IMG/VR virus record: IMGVR_UViG_3300008450_006252
Location: 1 to 60,099 of that record
Source: a virus
Reading direction: 5' to 3' (one strand)
DNA: 60,099 bases
Positions 1-7,043 of the stretch are shown here, in pieces. The first letter of the stretch is position 1, and every line of letters begins with the position of its first letter. The notes beneath the pieces were generated by a model. That model did not search any database. It had not been told where the DNA came from and saw only the letters and a program-made list of their open reading frames with translations. Position numbers and translations under genes: made by a program.

Positions 1-453
1 GCTCTGTGTTTCGCGCACTTCCACACGATAGCACCAGAGACGCTCTGCTTCACCCGGTCCCCACAGGTCCGGAATGTAAACACCGTTCACATACTTGTAC
101 AGCATGTCTGCCAAGCCTTCACACCCTAAGCGTGGCAGGATTGTGAGTTTGGCCATTTTTTTCTCTTGCAAGAGCTTGTATGTCGCCAGCTCTGGATCAT
201 CTGCAGACACCAGCAAGGTATGATCAAATTGATCTTCTAATGTCTTTTTAAGTTCTTTGAGACCGCCATAGTCAGCGGCCCAGTTACGCACATCCAGGTT
301 GTCTGTGCCAAAGTAGAACTTCATTGAGAATGAGTAACCGTGAATTAGATTGCAGTGGCTGTCGGCACGCCATTGACGGTATGCGCAGGGAAAAGCATCA
401 TGATACTCTTTGGTGCTGGTGTACTTGTATTGTACTGGTTGATTTGTTGCCAT
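1..453 (-). CDS. queD: QueD-type 6-carboxytetrahydropterin synthase, 3' end cut by window
   Basis: The minus-strand frame is open from an ATG at 453 to the window edge (151 codons, no stop), so the C-terminus is missing. A strong ribosome site (AGGAGGA) lies 4 bases upstream. The translation carries a CNLIHGYSF stretch near residue 34, matching the Cys...HGH zinc and catalytic segment of QueD/PTPS enzymes. It is followed by WAADYGGLK (the conserved D-[FY]-G-x-L-K loop), an FDHTLL motif (catalytic His) and a late VEVRE strand (catalytic Glu). QueD converts dihydroneopterin triphosphate to carboxytetrahydropterin on the way to preQ0. FolE (3091-3783), which makes its substrate, is on the same strand nearby. 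Family call is firm; the role in DNA modification is inferred. Confidence 0.85.
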   Translation of the reverse strand, partial: MATNQPVQYKYTSTKEYHDAFPCAYRQWRADSHCNLIHGYSFSMKFYFGTDNLDVRNWAADYGGLKELKKTLEDQFDHTLLVSADDPELATYKLLQEKKMAKLTILPRLGCEGLADMLYKYVNGVYIPDLWGPGEAERLWCYRVEVRETQS

Positions 454-457
454 ATTG

Positions 458-481
458 TCCTCCTATGTATTATAGCATAGG
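458..481 (-). promoter_or_regulatory. -10 box, palindrome and ribosome site upstream of queD
   Basis: On the minus strand a perfect TATAAT (469-474) is followed by AGGAGGA (458-464) and the queD ATG at 453. A perfect 6-bp inverted repeat (CCTATG at 462-467 and CATAGG at 476-481) brackets the -10 box and overlaps the ribosome site. No clear -35 hexamer is visible. This would suit an early sigma70-type promoter, with the palindrome as an operator or a 5' RNA hairpin; which is unknown. Confidence 0.5.
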
Positions 482-555
482 CAGCAGAGTTTGTATAGCG
501 GGATGATGCCGGACAGGCCGCTTAGAGAAATACTTATATTAAATATCAACAGAGG

Positions 556-1212
556 TTAAGGTTCACGCCAGGTTTCTATTGAAAGAAACTCTTTAGACCA
601 AGTTTCTCGATCATATGTGACATCGCCCCATTGGCACGATCCGTGCCATTGGAAACTTTCAAACGCAATTAGATCACCAGGTGACTCCCATTTTATGATT
701 TTTCTTACACTGAAATTTCTTGCTTCTTCAGTGTATTGGTCAGAATACGCTGGCAAGATGTTTGGCATATCTGTATATAATGGTTCATTCAAATTGGCTG
801 GACAACTATAAAATGCAGTACCAGGAGTATGACCGTCTTTCCACCACAAAGGAATTAAAAAAGTAAGACCTTCTTTGAAACCTTTGCTTTTATTTTCTTT
901 GAGCCAATCGACTCCTCTAATGTCGCTATGTGGCAAAATTGGTGCTGACAAATATCGGATACTGGAATCGTGGATGATAAACTCACCAAAGTCTGTTTTT
1001 AACTGGTTGACTATTTTATGAATAGGACTTCGGGGCAGTTCATAGTGCAACTGACGATCCCAACAACTTGCCCATCCCAGTTTAGATTTTGGATTAGGAT
1101 AAGGTCCAGCTGAGTCTAACAATGAATCATTTATTTTTTCATAGTATGATTTTATATCATTGACAACGCTCAATGAAATATACTTTTTTTTGTATATAAT
1201 TTTTTTTTGCAT
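556..1212 (-). CDS. 2OG-Fe(II) oxygenase-like protein
   Basis: This 218-residue protein has an HxD pair in PHSDIRG (about residue 94) and a distal His in QWHGSCQW (about residue 190). That is the order and spacing of metal ligands in double-stranded beta-helix 2-oxoglutarate/Fe(II) oxygenases. Substrate unknown. The reading frame is noticeably richer in Lys/Ile and A+T than its neighbours, and the 5' end runs through poly-T/poly-A tracts (about 1186-1209). No good ribosome site precedes the ATG, so the start is uncertain. A second, clearer oxygenase lies at 1619-2065. The fold assignment is tentative. Confidence 0.5.
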   Translation of the reverse strand: MQKKIIYKKKYISLSVVNDIKSYYEKINDSLLDSAGPYPNPKSKLGWASCWDRQLHYELPRSPIHKIVNQLKTDFGEFIIHDSSIRYLSAPILPHSDIRGVDWLKENKSKGFKEGLTFLIPLWWKDGHTPGTAFYSCPANLNEPLYTDMPNILPAYSDQYTEEARNFSVRKIIKWESPGDLIAFESFQWHGSCQWGDVTYDRETWSKEFLSIETWREP

Positions 1213-1217
1213 GTTAA

Positions 1218-1622
1218 TTATGGTTTTTGGTAACTACCTGTTTTGTAGTTAGCTTGTCCAATAATAACCCCACGTACTCCGCCCACTGGGTCAGCACAGT
1301 CACCTGCTCGGCGTGGAATCAAATGCACATGTGGATACATCACAGTTTGACCTGCTTCACGACCCATGTTGATGCCGATATTAAATGCATCACATTCGCC
1401 ATTGACAACCATTCTGCGACCATGCAGCATGGCTGATTCAAAACAGTCCATGATTACCGCATCGTTATTGTACTGTGGCACAAACAACAAATGACCGGGT
1501 GTGACAGGATAACGATCACGAAACACAGCCACGTGATAGTCTGACAGTTCTGTCACACGGTCGTCCCAGGGTGCAATATCTTGTTGATATGCAATTTCTA
1601 AATCAGTCATAATAGTTTTCAT
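1218..1622 (-). CDS. HIT-family nucleotide hydrolase/transferase
   Basis: A 134-residue protein with the histidine-triad signature HVHLIPRR near residue 98, preceded by the PVTPGHLLFVP strand typical of HIT proteins (residues about 40-50). HIT proteins hydrolyse or transfer nucleotidyl groups from nucleotide conjugates. The third His of the canonical HxHxHxx triad is replaced (HVHLIPRR), as in several HIT subfamilies, so the exact chemistry is open. The start overlaps the end of the oxygenase gene at 1619 by 4 bases, implying translational coupling. Confidence 0.75.
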   Translation of the reverse strand: MKTIMTDLEIAYQQDIAPWDDRVTELSDYHVAVFRDRYPVTPGHLLFVPQYNNDAVIMDCFESAMLHGRRMVVNGECDAFNIGINMGREAGQTVMYPHVHLIPRRAGDCADPVGGVRGVIIGQANYKTGSYQKP

Positions 1623-2065
1623 TCAATTGGTAACGGAAAAACTCTTCCAGTCAAGCTGAATCTAGTATGTCCAGATTCTATGCCTTCTACACTATGATAT
1701 CTGCTGGCATGCAATATGTGCCATTGATGTGTTGGAATAACAAAACTGTGTGTTATGGTAGTTTTATCATCTTCAAAAAAATTGGTCCTAACATTGCTTC
1801 CACCAGCGTCAATCAAATACGTTAATTTTACTTCAGTACCAACATCTTTGTGTGCAATGATATCGTTGTTCATAAACTGAAATCCCCAATGCATAGTGTC
1901 ACAAATATTTTGCTTGCACCATGTATCTATCTGTTGGGTAAAATCGTCTGACCACTTGTAAGCACCGTTAAGATAGTTGGCCTTAAACGAGTATTGATCA
2001 AAATTGTAATTGAGGCTGTCTAAAATCTCAACTGGAATTTTAGGCAGATTCAGATATCTAATCAC
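1619..2065 (-). CDS. 2OG-Fe(II) oxygenase (prolyl-hydroxylase-like)
   Basis: A 148-residue protein with a clear HxD (H72, D74), a distal His (H124) and an Arg (R135) that would bind 2-oxoglutarate. This is the full facial-triad pattern of small phage 2OG oxygenases. The start codon is GTG at 2065, overlapping the TGA of the upstream 57-residue gene (GTGA), so translation is probably coupled. Possible substrates are a protein Pro/Asp residue, a nucleobase or a sugar; nothing here decides. The next gene downstream is the HIT protein. Confidence 0.7.
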   Translation of the reverse strand: MIRYLNLPKIPVEILDSLNYNFDQYSFKANYLNGAYKWSDDFTQQIDTWCKQNICDTMHWGFQFMNNDIIAHKDVGTEVKLTYLIDAGGSNVRTNFFEDDKTTITHSFVIPTHQWHILHASRYHSVEGIESGHTRFSLTGRVFPLPIE

Positions 2066-2235
2066 TCTTGATCCAAGGCCTCAATAGCATTGTCATATCC
2101 ACGTTGGAAGTCGTCAGCATCTGCTTCGGCATCTTCCAGTTTCAAATAGGGGTTGAGGCATTTTTCGCCGGCCTTGGCCTGCTCATAGCCTTGTTGATAA
2201 GGCGCTTGTTCATAAGGAGTGATTTTCTTAGCCAT
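2062..2235 (-). CDS. small acidic hypothetical protein, 57 aa
   Basis: A short frame from ATG 2235 to TGA 2062-2064 encodes a 57-residue protein starting MAKKITPYEQAPY and ending in ALDQE. It is rich in Tyr, Gln, Ala and Asp/Glu, with no Cys and no membrane segment. It overlaps the upstream stop (TAATG) and the downstream GTG start (GTGA), so it fills the space between two coupled genes exactly, which supports it being real. An AAAGGG lies just upstream of the ATG. Function unknown. Confidence 0.75.
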   Translation of the reverse strand: MAKKITPYEQAPYQQGYEQAKAGEKCLNPYLKLEDAEADADDFQRGYDNAIEALDQE

Positions 2236-2573
2236 TATTCTGCCCTTTCAATTTCAGTTGCTTCACGAACCAACACCAACAGTTCGTCTACAGTGTCAAC
2301 GATGATCTTGGAAGTTTTCCAGTTGTCTTCATCGTCCCTACCGCTTACTTCAATCATGTAGCCATTGTCATACATGTTGATGCTAAAGTTTTCGTTAACT
2401 TTGACCAGCTTGTCGCTGAGTTTTTTTACAGACCCTTCAGTCTTTGTTTTTGCTTTTGATTTTGCCATTTGATTTTCCTCTGTAGTAAATGTAGTTAGTG
2501 CTTCAAATTCCAGTTTTAACTCTTCAAGAGCTAATAGTTCTGCTTTGGACACCATTGGTTTTCGTCCGGCCAT
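2235..2573 (-). CDS. hypothetical protein, 112 aa, with a second in-frame start
   Basis: The frame opens at ATG 2573 (MAGRKPMVSK...) behind a strong GGAGGAG ribosome site. A second in-frame ATG at 2468 (MAKSKAKTKTEG...) has its own AGAGGA site 7 bases upstream, so a 77-residue short form may also be made. The C-terminal part (INMYDNGYMIEVSGRDD onward) reads as a small beta-rich domain like T4-like phage proteins of unknown role. The N-terminal extension is a charged helix. No catalytic motif seen. Confidence 0.75.
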   Translation of the reverse strand: MAGRKPMVSKAELLALEELKLEFEALTTFTTEENQMAKSKAKTKTEGSVKKLSDKLVKVNENFSINMYDNGYMIEVSGRDDEDNWKTSKIIVDTVDELLVLVREATEIERAE

Positions 2574-2687
2574 TTAGATCTCCTCCAAATGGTATTGTGA
2601 GTAGGGATAGTTCGCTTGCAACCATTCCAACAATCCTTCTTCAACTGGAAATTGAATGTTGCCAGTATAATTAGTAATAATTATCAT
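2574..2687 (-). CDS. small hypothetical protein, 37 aa
   Basis: Frame from ATG 2687 to TAA 2574-2576 encodes a 37-residue protein (MIIITNYTGNIQFPVEEG... ending HLEEI). It overlaps the stop of the glycosylase gene (ATGA) and ends one base before the next ATG, and its last codons contain that gene's ribosome site. This exact tiling supports a real small gene. Function unknown. Confidence 0.65.
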   Translation of the reverse strand: MIIITNYTGNIQFPVEEGLLEWLQANYPYSQYHLEEI

Positions 2688-3094
2688 ACGCAAACTTCCT
2701 CTTTGAGATATCGTTTGAGTTCTTTGTCATTGGGTTCTACAGTATAGTTCTTCTTGAAAAAAATTTCATAACTATCACTGCCGTATTTGCCAATGCCGTA
2801 CAAATCGGTAGCATCATCACCATTCCAAGTCATGTAGTCTTGACTCATTTTTTTCAATCTGGTGTATCTTACATTAGCCATACCTAATGGTGCAATAATG
2901 CTTTTTACAAAATCTTCATCGGCTGCGATCAATGCTTCCGGCGTTGGGAACCAGTATAAAAATTCTGGCAAGGTTGTTTTTACAGATTTGCGGCCTGTTT
3001 GATTCAACATGATCACTCCAACCATGTGTTCCCATGAGTTAGAGATTTGTTGTTGAACCATCAGATCATCTCGTAATGCATGAAAAAATATCAT
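2684..3094 (-). CDS. MBD4-like HhH-GPD DNA glycosylase
   Basis: A 136-residue protein that reads as a minimal HhH-GPD glycosylase domain of the MBD4/EndoIII type. GVIMLNQTGRKS (residues 26-37) matches the helix that in MBD4 contains LLNRTSG. LYGIGKYGSDSYEIF (98-112) is the helix-hairpin-helix. D123 in EPNDKELKRY occupies the place of the catalytic Asp of human MBD4 (PEDHKLNKY). No iron-sulfur Cys cluster is present, as in MBD4. Such enzymes remove T or U (or modified pyrimidines) opposite G. Its start overlaps the folE stop (ATGA), so it should be co-translated with folE. Role in phage is inferred. Confidence 0.75.
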   Translation of the reverse strand: MIFFHALRDDLMVQQQISNSWEHMVGVIMLNQTGRKSVKTTLPEFLYWFPTPEALIAADEDFVKSIIAPLGMANVRYTRLKKMSQDYMTWNGDDATDLYGIGKYGSDSYEIFFKKNYTVEPNDKELKRYLKEEVCV

Positions 3095-3783
3095 CGTGGT
3101 GCAAAGTCCTGTTGTAGTTTGATGTTGTCAAAGAATTCTTTTTTTACACTTTGGTCTGATTTAAACGCACCGTGTAAAACTGTTGTTTGGGTGAGACTAG
3201 AGTGAGCCATGATACCGCGATTCTCACAACAACCATGGGTAGCTTGTATATAAACTGCAACATCCTTGGACCCGGTCGCGAATTCAATTTCGCGAGCAAT
3301 ATCCATACATAGCTCTTCTTGGAGAGTGCCTCGACGGGCACACCATTGCGCAATCCTGGTATACTTGGATAGACCAATAAGTTTGGGGCCAGCAATGATT
3401 CCAATATAAGCCACACCCGTAACAGGCTGGTGATGATGCGAACACATGCTCTTAAGCTCTGAACGCACCACAAGCATACCTTCGTATGCTCCGTCCGTAT
3501 CGTTTGGGAAAGCCGTAGCATTAGGGCTCGTCTCATAGCGACCAGCCATAATTTCATTGAAGTACATTTTTGCAAGGCGTTGCGCCGTGCCTTGTGAGTT
3601 AGGATCATTTTCCCTGTCAATTAGTAGTGTATCGAGAACTTGTTCAAATGCTTGAGTGGCCTCCATAATCAAATGTTCACGATCTGACTCAGCAACATAA
3701 TCACTGATGTTGTCACCAGCCCAGAATCTCTTGCCGTCTGCCTTCATGCGTTCGCGAAGGACTTGTGATAGATTTTTTTCCAA
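3091..3783 (-). CDS. folE: GTP cyclohydrolase I
   Basis: A 230-residue protein with the GTP cyclohydrolase I core: SMCSHHHQPVTG (zinc Cys/His segment, about residues 112-123), GLSKYTRI (about 157) and the HGCCENRGI zinc/active-site segment (about 204-212). All expected zinc ligands are present. It turns GTP into dihydroneopterin triphosphate, the first step of both folate and 7-deazaguanine pathways. With queD in the same block, the preQ0 route is the likelier use. The start is a TTG at 3783 with GGAGA 7 bases upstream. It is followed by the overlapping glycosylase gene. Confidence 0.95.
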   Translation of the reverse strand: MEKNLSQVLRERMKADGKRFWAGDNISDYVAESDREHLIMEATQAFEQVLDTLLIDRENDPNSQGTAQRLAKMYFNEIMAGRYETSPNATAFPNDTDGAYEGMLVVRSELKSMCSHHHQPVTGVAYIGIIAGPKLIGLSKYTRIAQWCARRGTLQEELCMDIAREIEFATGSKDVAVYIQATHGCCENRGIMAHSSLTQTTVLHGAFKSDQSVKKEFFDNIKLQQDFAPR

Positions 3784-3850
3784 TTGTTATTCTCCGAGTT
3801 ATAAGACGTGGATGTCTATGTGTTAATTGTAAACTATTTAGATTGACTTG

Positions 3851-4522
3851 TCAATAGATTAATTGATTTGTGACCCATCTAATTAACCTATCTGCTATAA
3901 CTTGATGGCCCAGTTGATTGGGATGGCCACCACTACTGCTAAACAATTCATGTCCTCGTTCCATACTGGTAAATTTCACTCCCAGTATGTCAGCACAAGT
4001 TACCTTGCCATTCTCATACATGTATCTAGTGTCTACTTCAGACCAAAATTTTATCTTTTGCCAGCCAGCAACAAATAGTGCATTTACCCTGGCTTCTCTG
4101 CAAATTCCTTGCACAGTCAAGATAGCAGTGTTCACAGCATAATCGTGTGCGGCATCGCTAGAAAAATACTTGTAATACAATTCGTTTAGATTGTGTTCTG
4201 TGGGATTGGCATTGGGCACAGCCACTCCGTTGGGTTGCAAATGTACCAGCCGATCATGCCAGGTCATGTGACGTTGTTGAGAAGTCAAAAACACCAATAC
4301 AGTGTACCTATTGTCTGGATTTTCTCTTTCAGTGCGGTACTTGTCTAAAAAGCCTTTGAGTTGCAACACTGTGTGAGGAATGCTGGATCCAGGTACTGCA
4401 ACATTATCCACACTGGTCACATTCAAACGGTCACCAATGATCTGGCCAAATGATTTTTCGCCTGGCTCAAGTTCTGCACCATATGCCCAACTGTCTCCTA
4501 AAATAGCAAGTCTATGAATCAT
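3851..4522 (-). CDS. SGNH/GDSL-family hydrolase
   Basis: A 223-residue protein from the ATG at 4522 (MIHRLAILGDSW...); the longer frame to 4561 only runs back into the upstream gene. Block I GDSWAYG has the nucleophilic Ser, and block V GGHPNQLGHQVIADRL has the catalytic His of SGNH esterases (here HxxxxH rather than DxxH). Such enzymes deacetylate or de-esterify sugars. It overlaps the upstream FucT-like gene by 11 bases and closes a sugar-modification operon. One of three SGNH-like proteins in the window (also 8251 and 26670). Confidence 0.7.
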   Translation of the reverse strand: MIHRLAILGDSWAYGAELEPGEKSFGQIIGDRLNVTSVDNVAVPGSSIPHTVLQLKGFLDKYRTERENPDNRYTVLVFLTSQQRHMTWHDRLVHLQPNGVAVPNANPTEHNLNELYYKYFSSDAAHDYAVNTAILTVQGICREARVNALFVAGWQKIKFWSEVDTRYMYENGKVTCADILGVKFTSMERGHELFSSSGGHPNQLGHQVIADRLIRWVTNQLIY

Positions 4523-5513
4523 TCTTATCAAACTCTGTTTCCACGCGGCTGTACCAAGCATCTACGTCTCGTGCATATTCTCTCAACAGATTATAGTTGT
4601 TTTCAATGCGTGTGGACAACTGTTGTTTTAACTCACAACATTGTCCCACAGTCAATTGATCTAGCCTGTGTATTTCTTTCAGCACAGCATGTAATCTCTG
4701 ATCTTCATCTGTGATGTTGTCATAACTGTGTGTGACAATGTCATCAAACACATCAAACCCCAGTTTACGCACTTCAGCAACCAGACCAGGAACTGCAAAC
4801 CAAATTGGAATTTGTCTCAAGCCAAATGCCTTGAATGTTTTTTCACTGATAAAATGACTGCGCCACACGCCAACATCAGACTGACTGCCAGACTCTGCAA
4901 CAATATTGAACATGCAGGTTTTGAACATGCTGTTGGTTTGGTCATGTTCTAGCCCAGTTGATCGTTCCACAATCCCATCCAACAACAGCGGCAATTCTCT
5001 TGGTATAATTTCTCGGTATTCGTTGGTAATGTTATTGGCACCCATGCTACCAAAGCTGAGTCTGACACTAGAGATGTCCGTCAACCCAGCAGCAAGTCTA
5101 GCACGACTTATACTGGGCCTACGAATCAAACACAAAAACTTTGTGTCAATGCCAGTAGCGGCACCAGACGCATCAAGACGATCAAACCAACCGGCAAAAT
5201 TTGTTAGAAAAGTAGGTTGCGACAGTGCTTTGTACGAAAGGCCATCAACGTCAACCACAGCGTTGAATACCACCAGGATATCTTCAACTGGTAGTGTTTG
5301 CAAATACGTAATTAGATTGCCGATCACTTTGTCACACTGGCCTTCGGCTCTAAAATCTACTATGAGTTTTTTGCCGTGCAAGTCGGCTCGTGACATTCCG
5401 CTGGTTGCTAAATCTTGTTCTACTCTAGGACCAGGGTTATCAAGATACCATTGTGCCATGTGCAATGCACCATAATGCACAAGATTGCGTCTTGAAAAAC
5501 TAAACCACTTCAT
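4512..5513 (-). CDS. fucosyltransferase-like glycosyltransferase, paralogue of 25566-26693
   Basis: This 333-residue protein has a C-terminal block ISEKTFKAFGLRQIPIW...LGFDVFDDIVTHSYD (about residues 225-270). It matches the C-terminal nucleotide-sugar domain of GT10-like enzymes found in phages and bacterial surface loci ([IW]SEK...G...LGF.TF...ESYD). The N-terminal half is not recognisable. The protein at 25566 has the same block, so these are distant paralogues. It overlaps the DegT-type gene upstream (ATGA) and the SGNH gene downstream. Donor and acceptor are unknown. Confidence 0.6.
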   Translation of the reverse strand: MKWFSFSRRNLVHYGALHMAQWYLDNPGPRVEQDLATSGMSRADLHGKKLIVDFRAEGQCDKVIGNLITYLQTLPVEDILVVFNAVVDVDGLSYKALSQPTFLTNFAGWFDRLDASGAATGIDTKFLCLIRRPSISRARLAAGLTDISSVRLSFGSMGANNITNEYREIIPRELPLLLDGIVERSTGLEHDQTNSMFKTCMFNIVAESGSQSDVGVWRSHFISEKTFKAFGLRQIPIWFAVPGLVAEVRKLGFDVFDDIVTHSYDNITDEDQRLHAVLKEIHRLDQLTVGQCCELKQQLSTRIENNYNLLREYARDVDAWYSRVETEFDKNDS

Positions 5514-6106
5514 TCAACAATCTTGATATTTCTTAGATCAGGATATGGCACATACACAGGTTTAGGATTGTGTTCCTTGACACCTTGTAGCAATGCCACA
5601 CCTTGAATGGCATCTTCAATACTGGGCTTGTAGTGATAGCCCACATGAAATGTCTTTTGGTCCTGCCAAGGTGCCACAGTCAAGTCTCTGCCATCATAGC
5701 GTTGGCGCAATATGGTTTCATATGCTTTTTTATCATCCAACAATATAGCACCACCATGCCCAATAGCCAATGGCTTTGTATGTCCAAAACTCAAACACTG
5801 CATGGTGCCTGGCCGATACATATCCTGTTCCAATCTGCGAGCTGAGTCCCAAATTCTAGTGTAAGTGAATTCATACTCGCCTTCCCAATGCTGCCAGTCA
5901 ATATCGTGATAGACATAGTGAATGCCTAACTTGTGCATGGTCATAGGAATGCTCAAATAAGTGTAAGGTGTAAACTTACAAGCTCGTACTCGATCATATC
6001 GCAAGCAAAGTTCAATGGCATGTGTACAGCAATCAGTCATGATTGCATACGGTGCTCCTGTGAACTCTGCTAGTTCTTCTTCAAACTTTTTTATCTTGTC
6101 GAACAT
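5510..6106 (-). CDS. short DegT/DnrJ-type PLP protein
   Basis: A 198-residue protein resembling the DegT/DnrJ/EryC1 sugar aminotransferase fold but about half the usual 370 residues. The N-terminus KKFEEELAEFTGAPYAIMTDCCTHAIEL matches the family's FE..fa.y.ga...v...sGT.AL start. SFGHTKPLAIGHGGAILL (about residues 108-125) is the internal-aldimine Lys segment. The last part of the large domain and the usual C-terminal domain are missing. It overlaps GalE upstream by 26 bases, so a nucleotide sugar is the likely substrate. Whether the short form is a transaminase is uncertain. Confidence 0.7.
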   Translation of the reverse strand: MFDKIKKFEEELAEFTGAPYAIMTDCCTHAIELCLRYDRVRACKFTPYTYLSIPMTMHKLGIHYVYHDIDWQHWEGEYEFTYTRIWDSARRLEQDMYRPGTMQCLSFGHTKPLAIGHGGAILLDDKKAYETILRQRYDGRDLTVAPWQDQKTFHVGYHYKPSIEDAIQGVALLQGVKEHNPKPVYVPYPDLRNIKIVE

Positions 6107-7043
6107 ACCAGTTCCATGCGTGTTGAATCATGTCATCTAGCTCATAATGACGCCATGCTCCTGCTATCAAATTAAACTTTTCTGAACTGGCAGTAAGTAC
6201 AGGAGGGTCACCGGCTCTACGCTTGCCAACAACAACATTCAATGGTTGTTGTGTTTCATCAAGTGCGGCTTCAATAATGCCGTGATTGCTTGTGCCCATG
6301 CTGGAGCCAAGATTGTAAACGCCCGCAGGGATTTTGTGATATAACGCCAGAACGTGGGCCCGGGCAATATCATCCACATGCACGTAATCACGCACACATG
6401 TACCATCCTCAGTGGGGAAATCGTTTCCGTTTAACACAAAATCTTTTTGATCCCTTATGCTTTCAAGCACTCTAGCAATAATATGTGTGGCACCAGGCTC
6501 TTGACCATGCCTGCCTTTGGGGTCTGCACCACATGCATTGAAATAGCGAAAACTAACATAGTCAAGACCGTATGCCCGGTGATAGCTTTCCAGCATCATG
6601 TCAATCATCAGTTTAGATTCGCCATAAGGACTAACAGGTTCGTTGGGATCCACTTCATGTATGGGATTCATGACGGGCTCACCGTATGTGGCTGCTGAAC
6701 TTGAAAACACCAATCTACAACGAGGCATGCTTTGTTTAACAATATCCAACAACTTCAATGTTTTGGCCACATTGTTGTTGTAGTATTCTGAAGGGTTCTG
6801 TACTGAAGGCCCCACAAGGCTGGTGCCAGCACAATGAATGATAGCATTGGGTTGCTTTTGTATGATCCAACTCAGTGCTACATCACTTGCAAAGTCCTGA
6901 TACAAGAATCCATCGGGCACACCTCTAAGATGTTCAGGAGGCTGTCTGCGATCAATGCCGTATACTTCATGCCCGGCATCTTTCAATGCCAGCATGGTCT
7001 GACCACCAATGTACCCGGCTGATCCAGTTACAATTACAATCAT
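6081..7043 (-). CDS. galE: UDP-glucose 4-epimerase
   Basis: A 320-residue extended short-chain dehydrogenase. It has the N-terminal NAD loop VTGSAGYIGGQ (residues 5-15), SSSAATYG (about 113) and SPYGESKLMID with the YxxxK catalytic pair (about 138). RYFNACGADP and VRDYVHVDDIARAH follow, as in GalE. Length fits the family (about 330-340). It interconverts UDP-glucose/galactose or the GlcNAc/GalNAc pair. It lies inside a coupled block of glycosyltransferases and the DegT-like protein, so it probably feeds a phage-directed glycan. Confidence 0.93.
   Translation of the reverse strand: MIVIVTGSAGYIGGQTMLALKDAGHEVYGIDRRQPPEHLRGVPDGFLYQDFASDVALSWIIQKQPNAIIHCAGTSLVGPSVQNPSEYYNNNVAKTLKLLDIVKQSMPRCRLVFSSSAATYGEPVMNPIHEVDPNEPVSPYGESKLMIDMMLESYHRAYGLDYVSFRYFNACGADPKGRHGQEPGATHIIARVLESIRDQKDFVLNGNDFPTEDGTCVRDYVHVDDIARAHVLALYHKIPAGVYNLGSSMGTSNHGIIEAALDETQQPLNVVVGKRRAGDPPVLTASSEKFNLIAGAWRHYELDDMIQHAWNWYVRQDKKV

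Noticed and set aside
1186-1209. Poly-T/poly-A tract as a terminator
   Set aside because: There is no GC stem next to it; it simply codes for Lys/Ile-rich residues at the start of the 556 gene.
3144-3620. A 158-aa minus-strand ORF in another frame of folE
   Set aside because: It lies fully inside folE, whose zinc and active-site motifs are intact, and has no motif of its own.
4906-5475. A 189-aa plus-strand ORF opposite the FucT-like gene
   Set aside because: It is the mirror of the minus-strand coding frame, has no ribosome site and no family resemblance; the minus gene has paralogue support at 25566.
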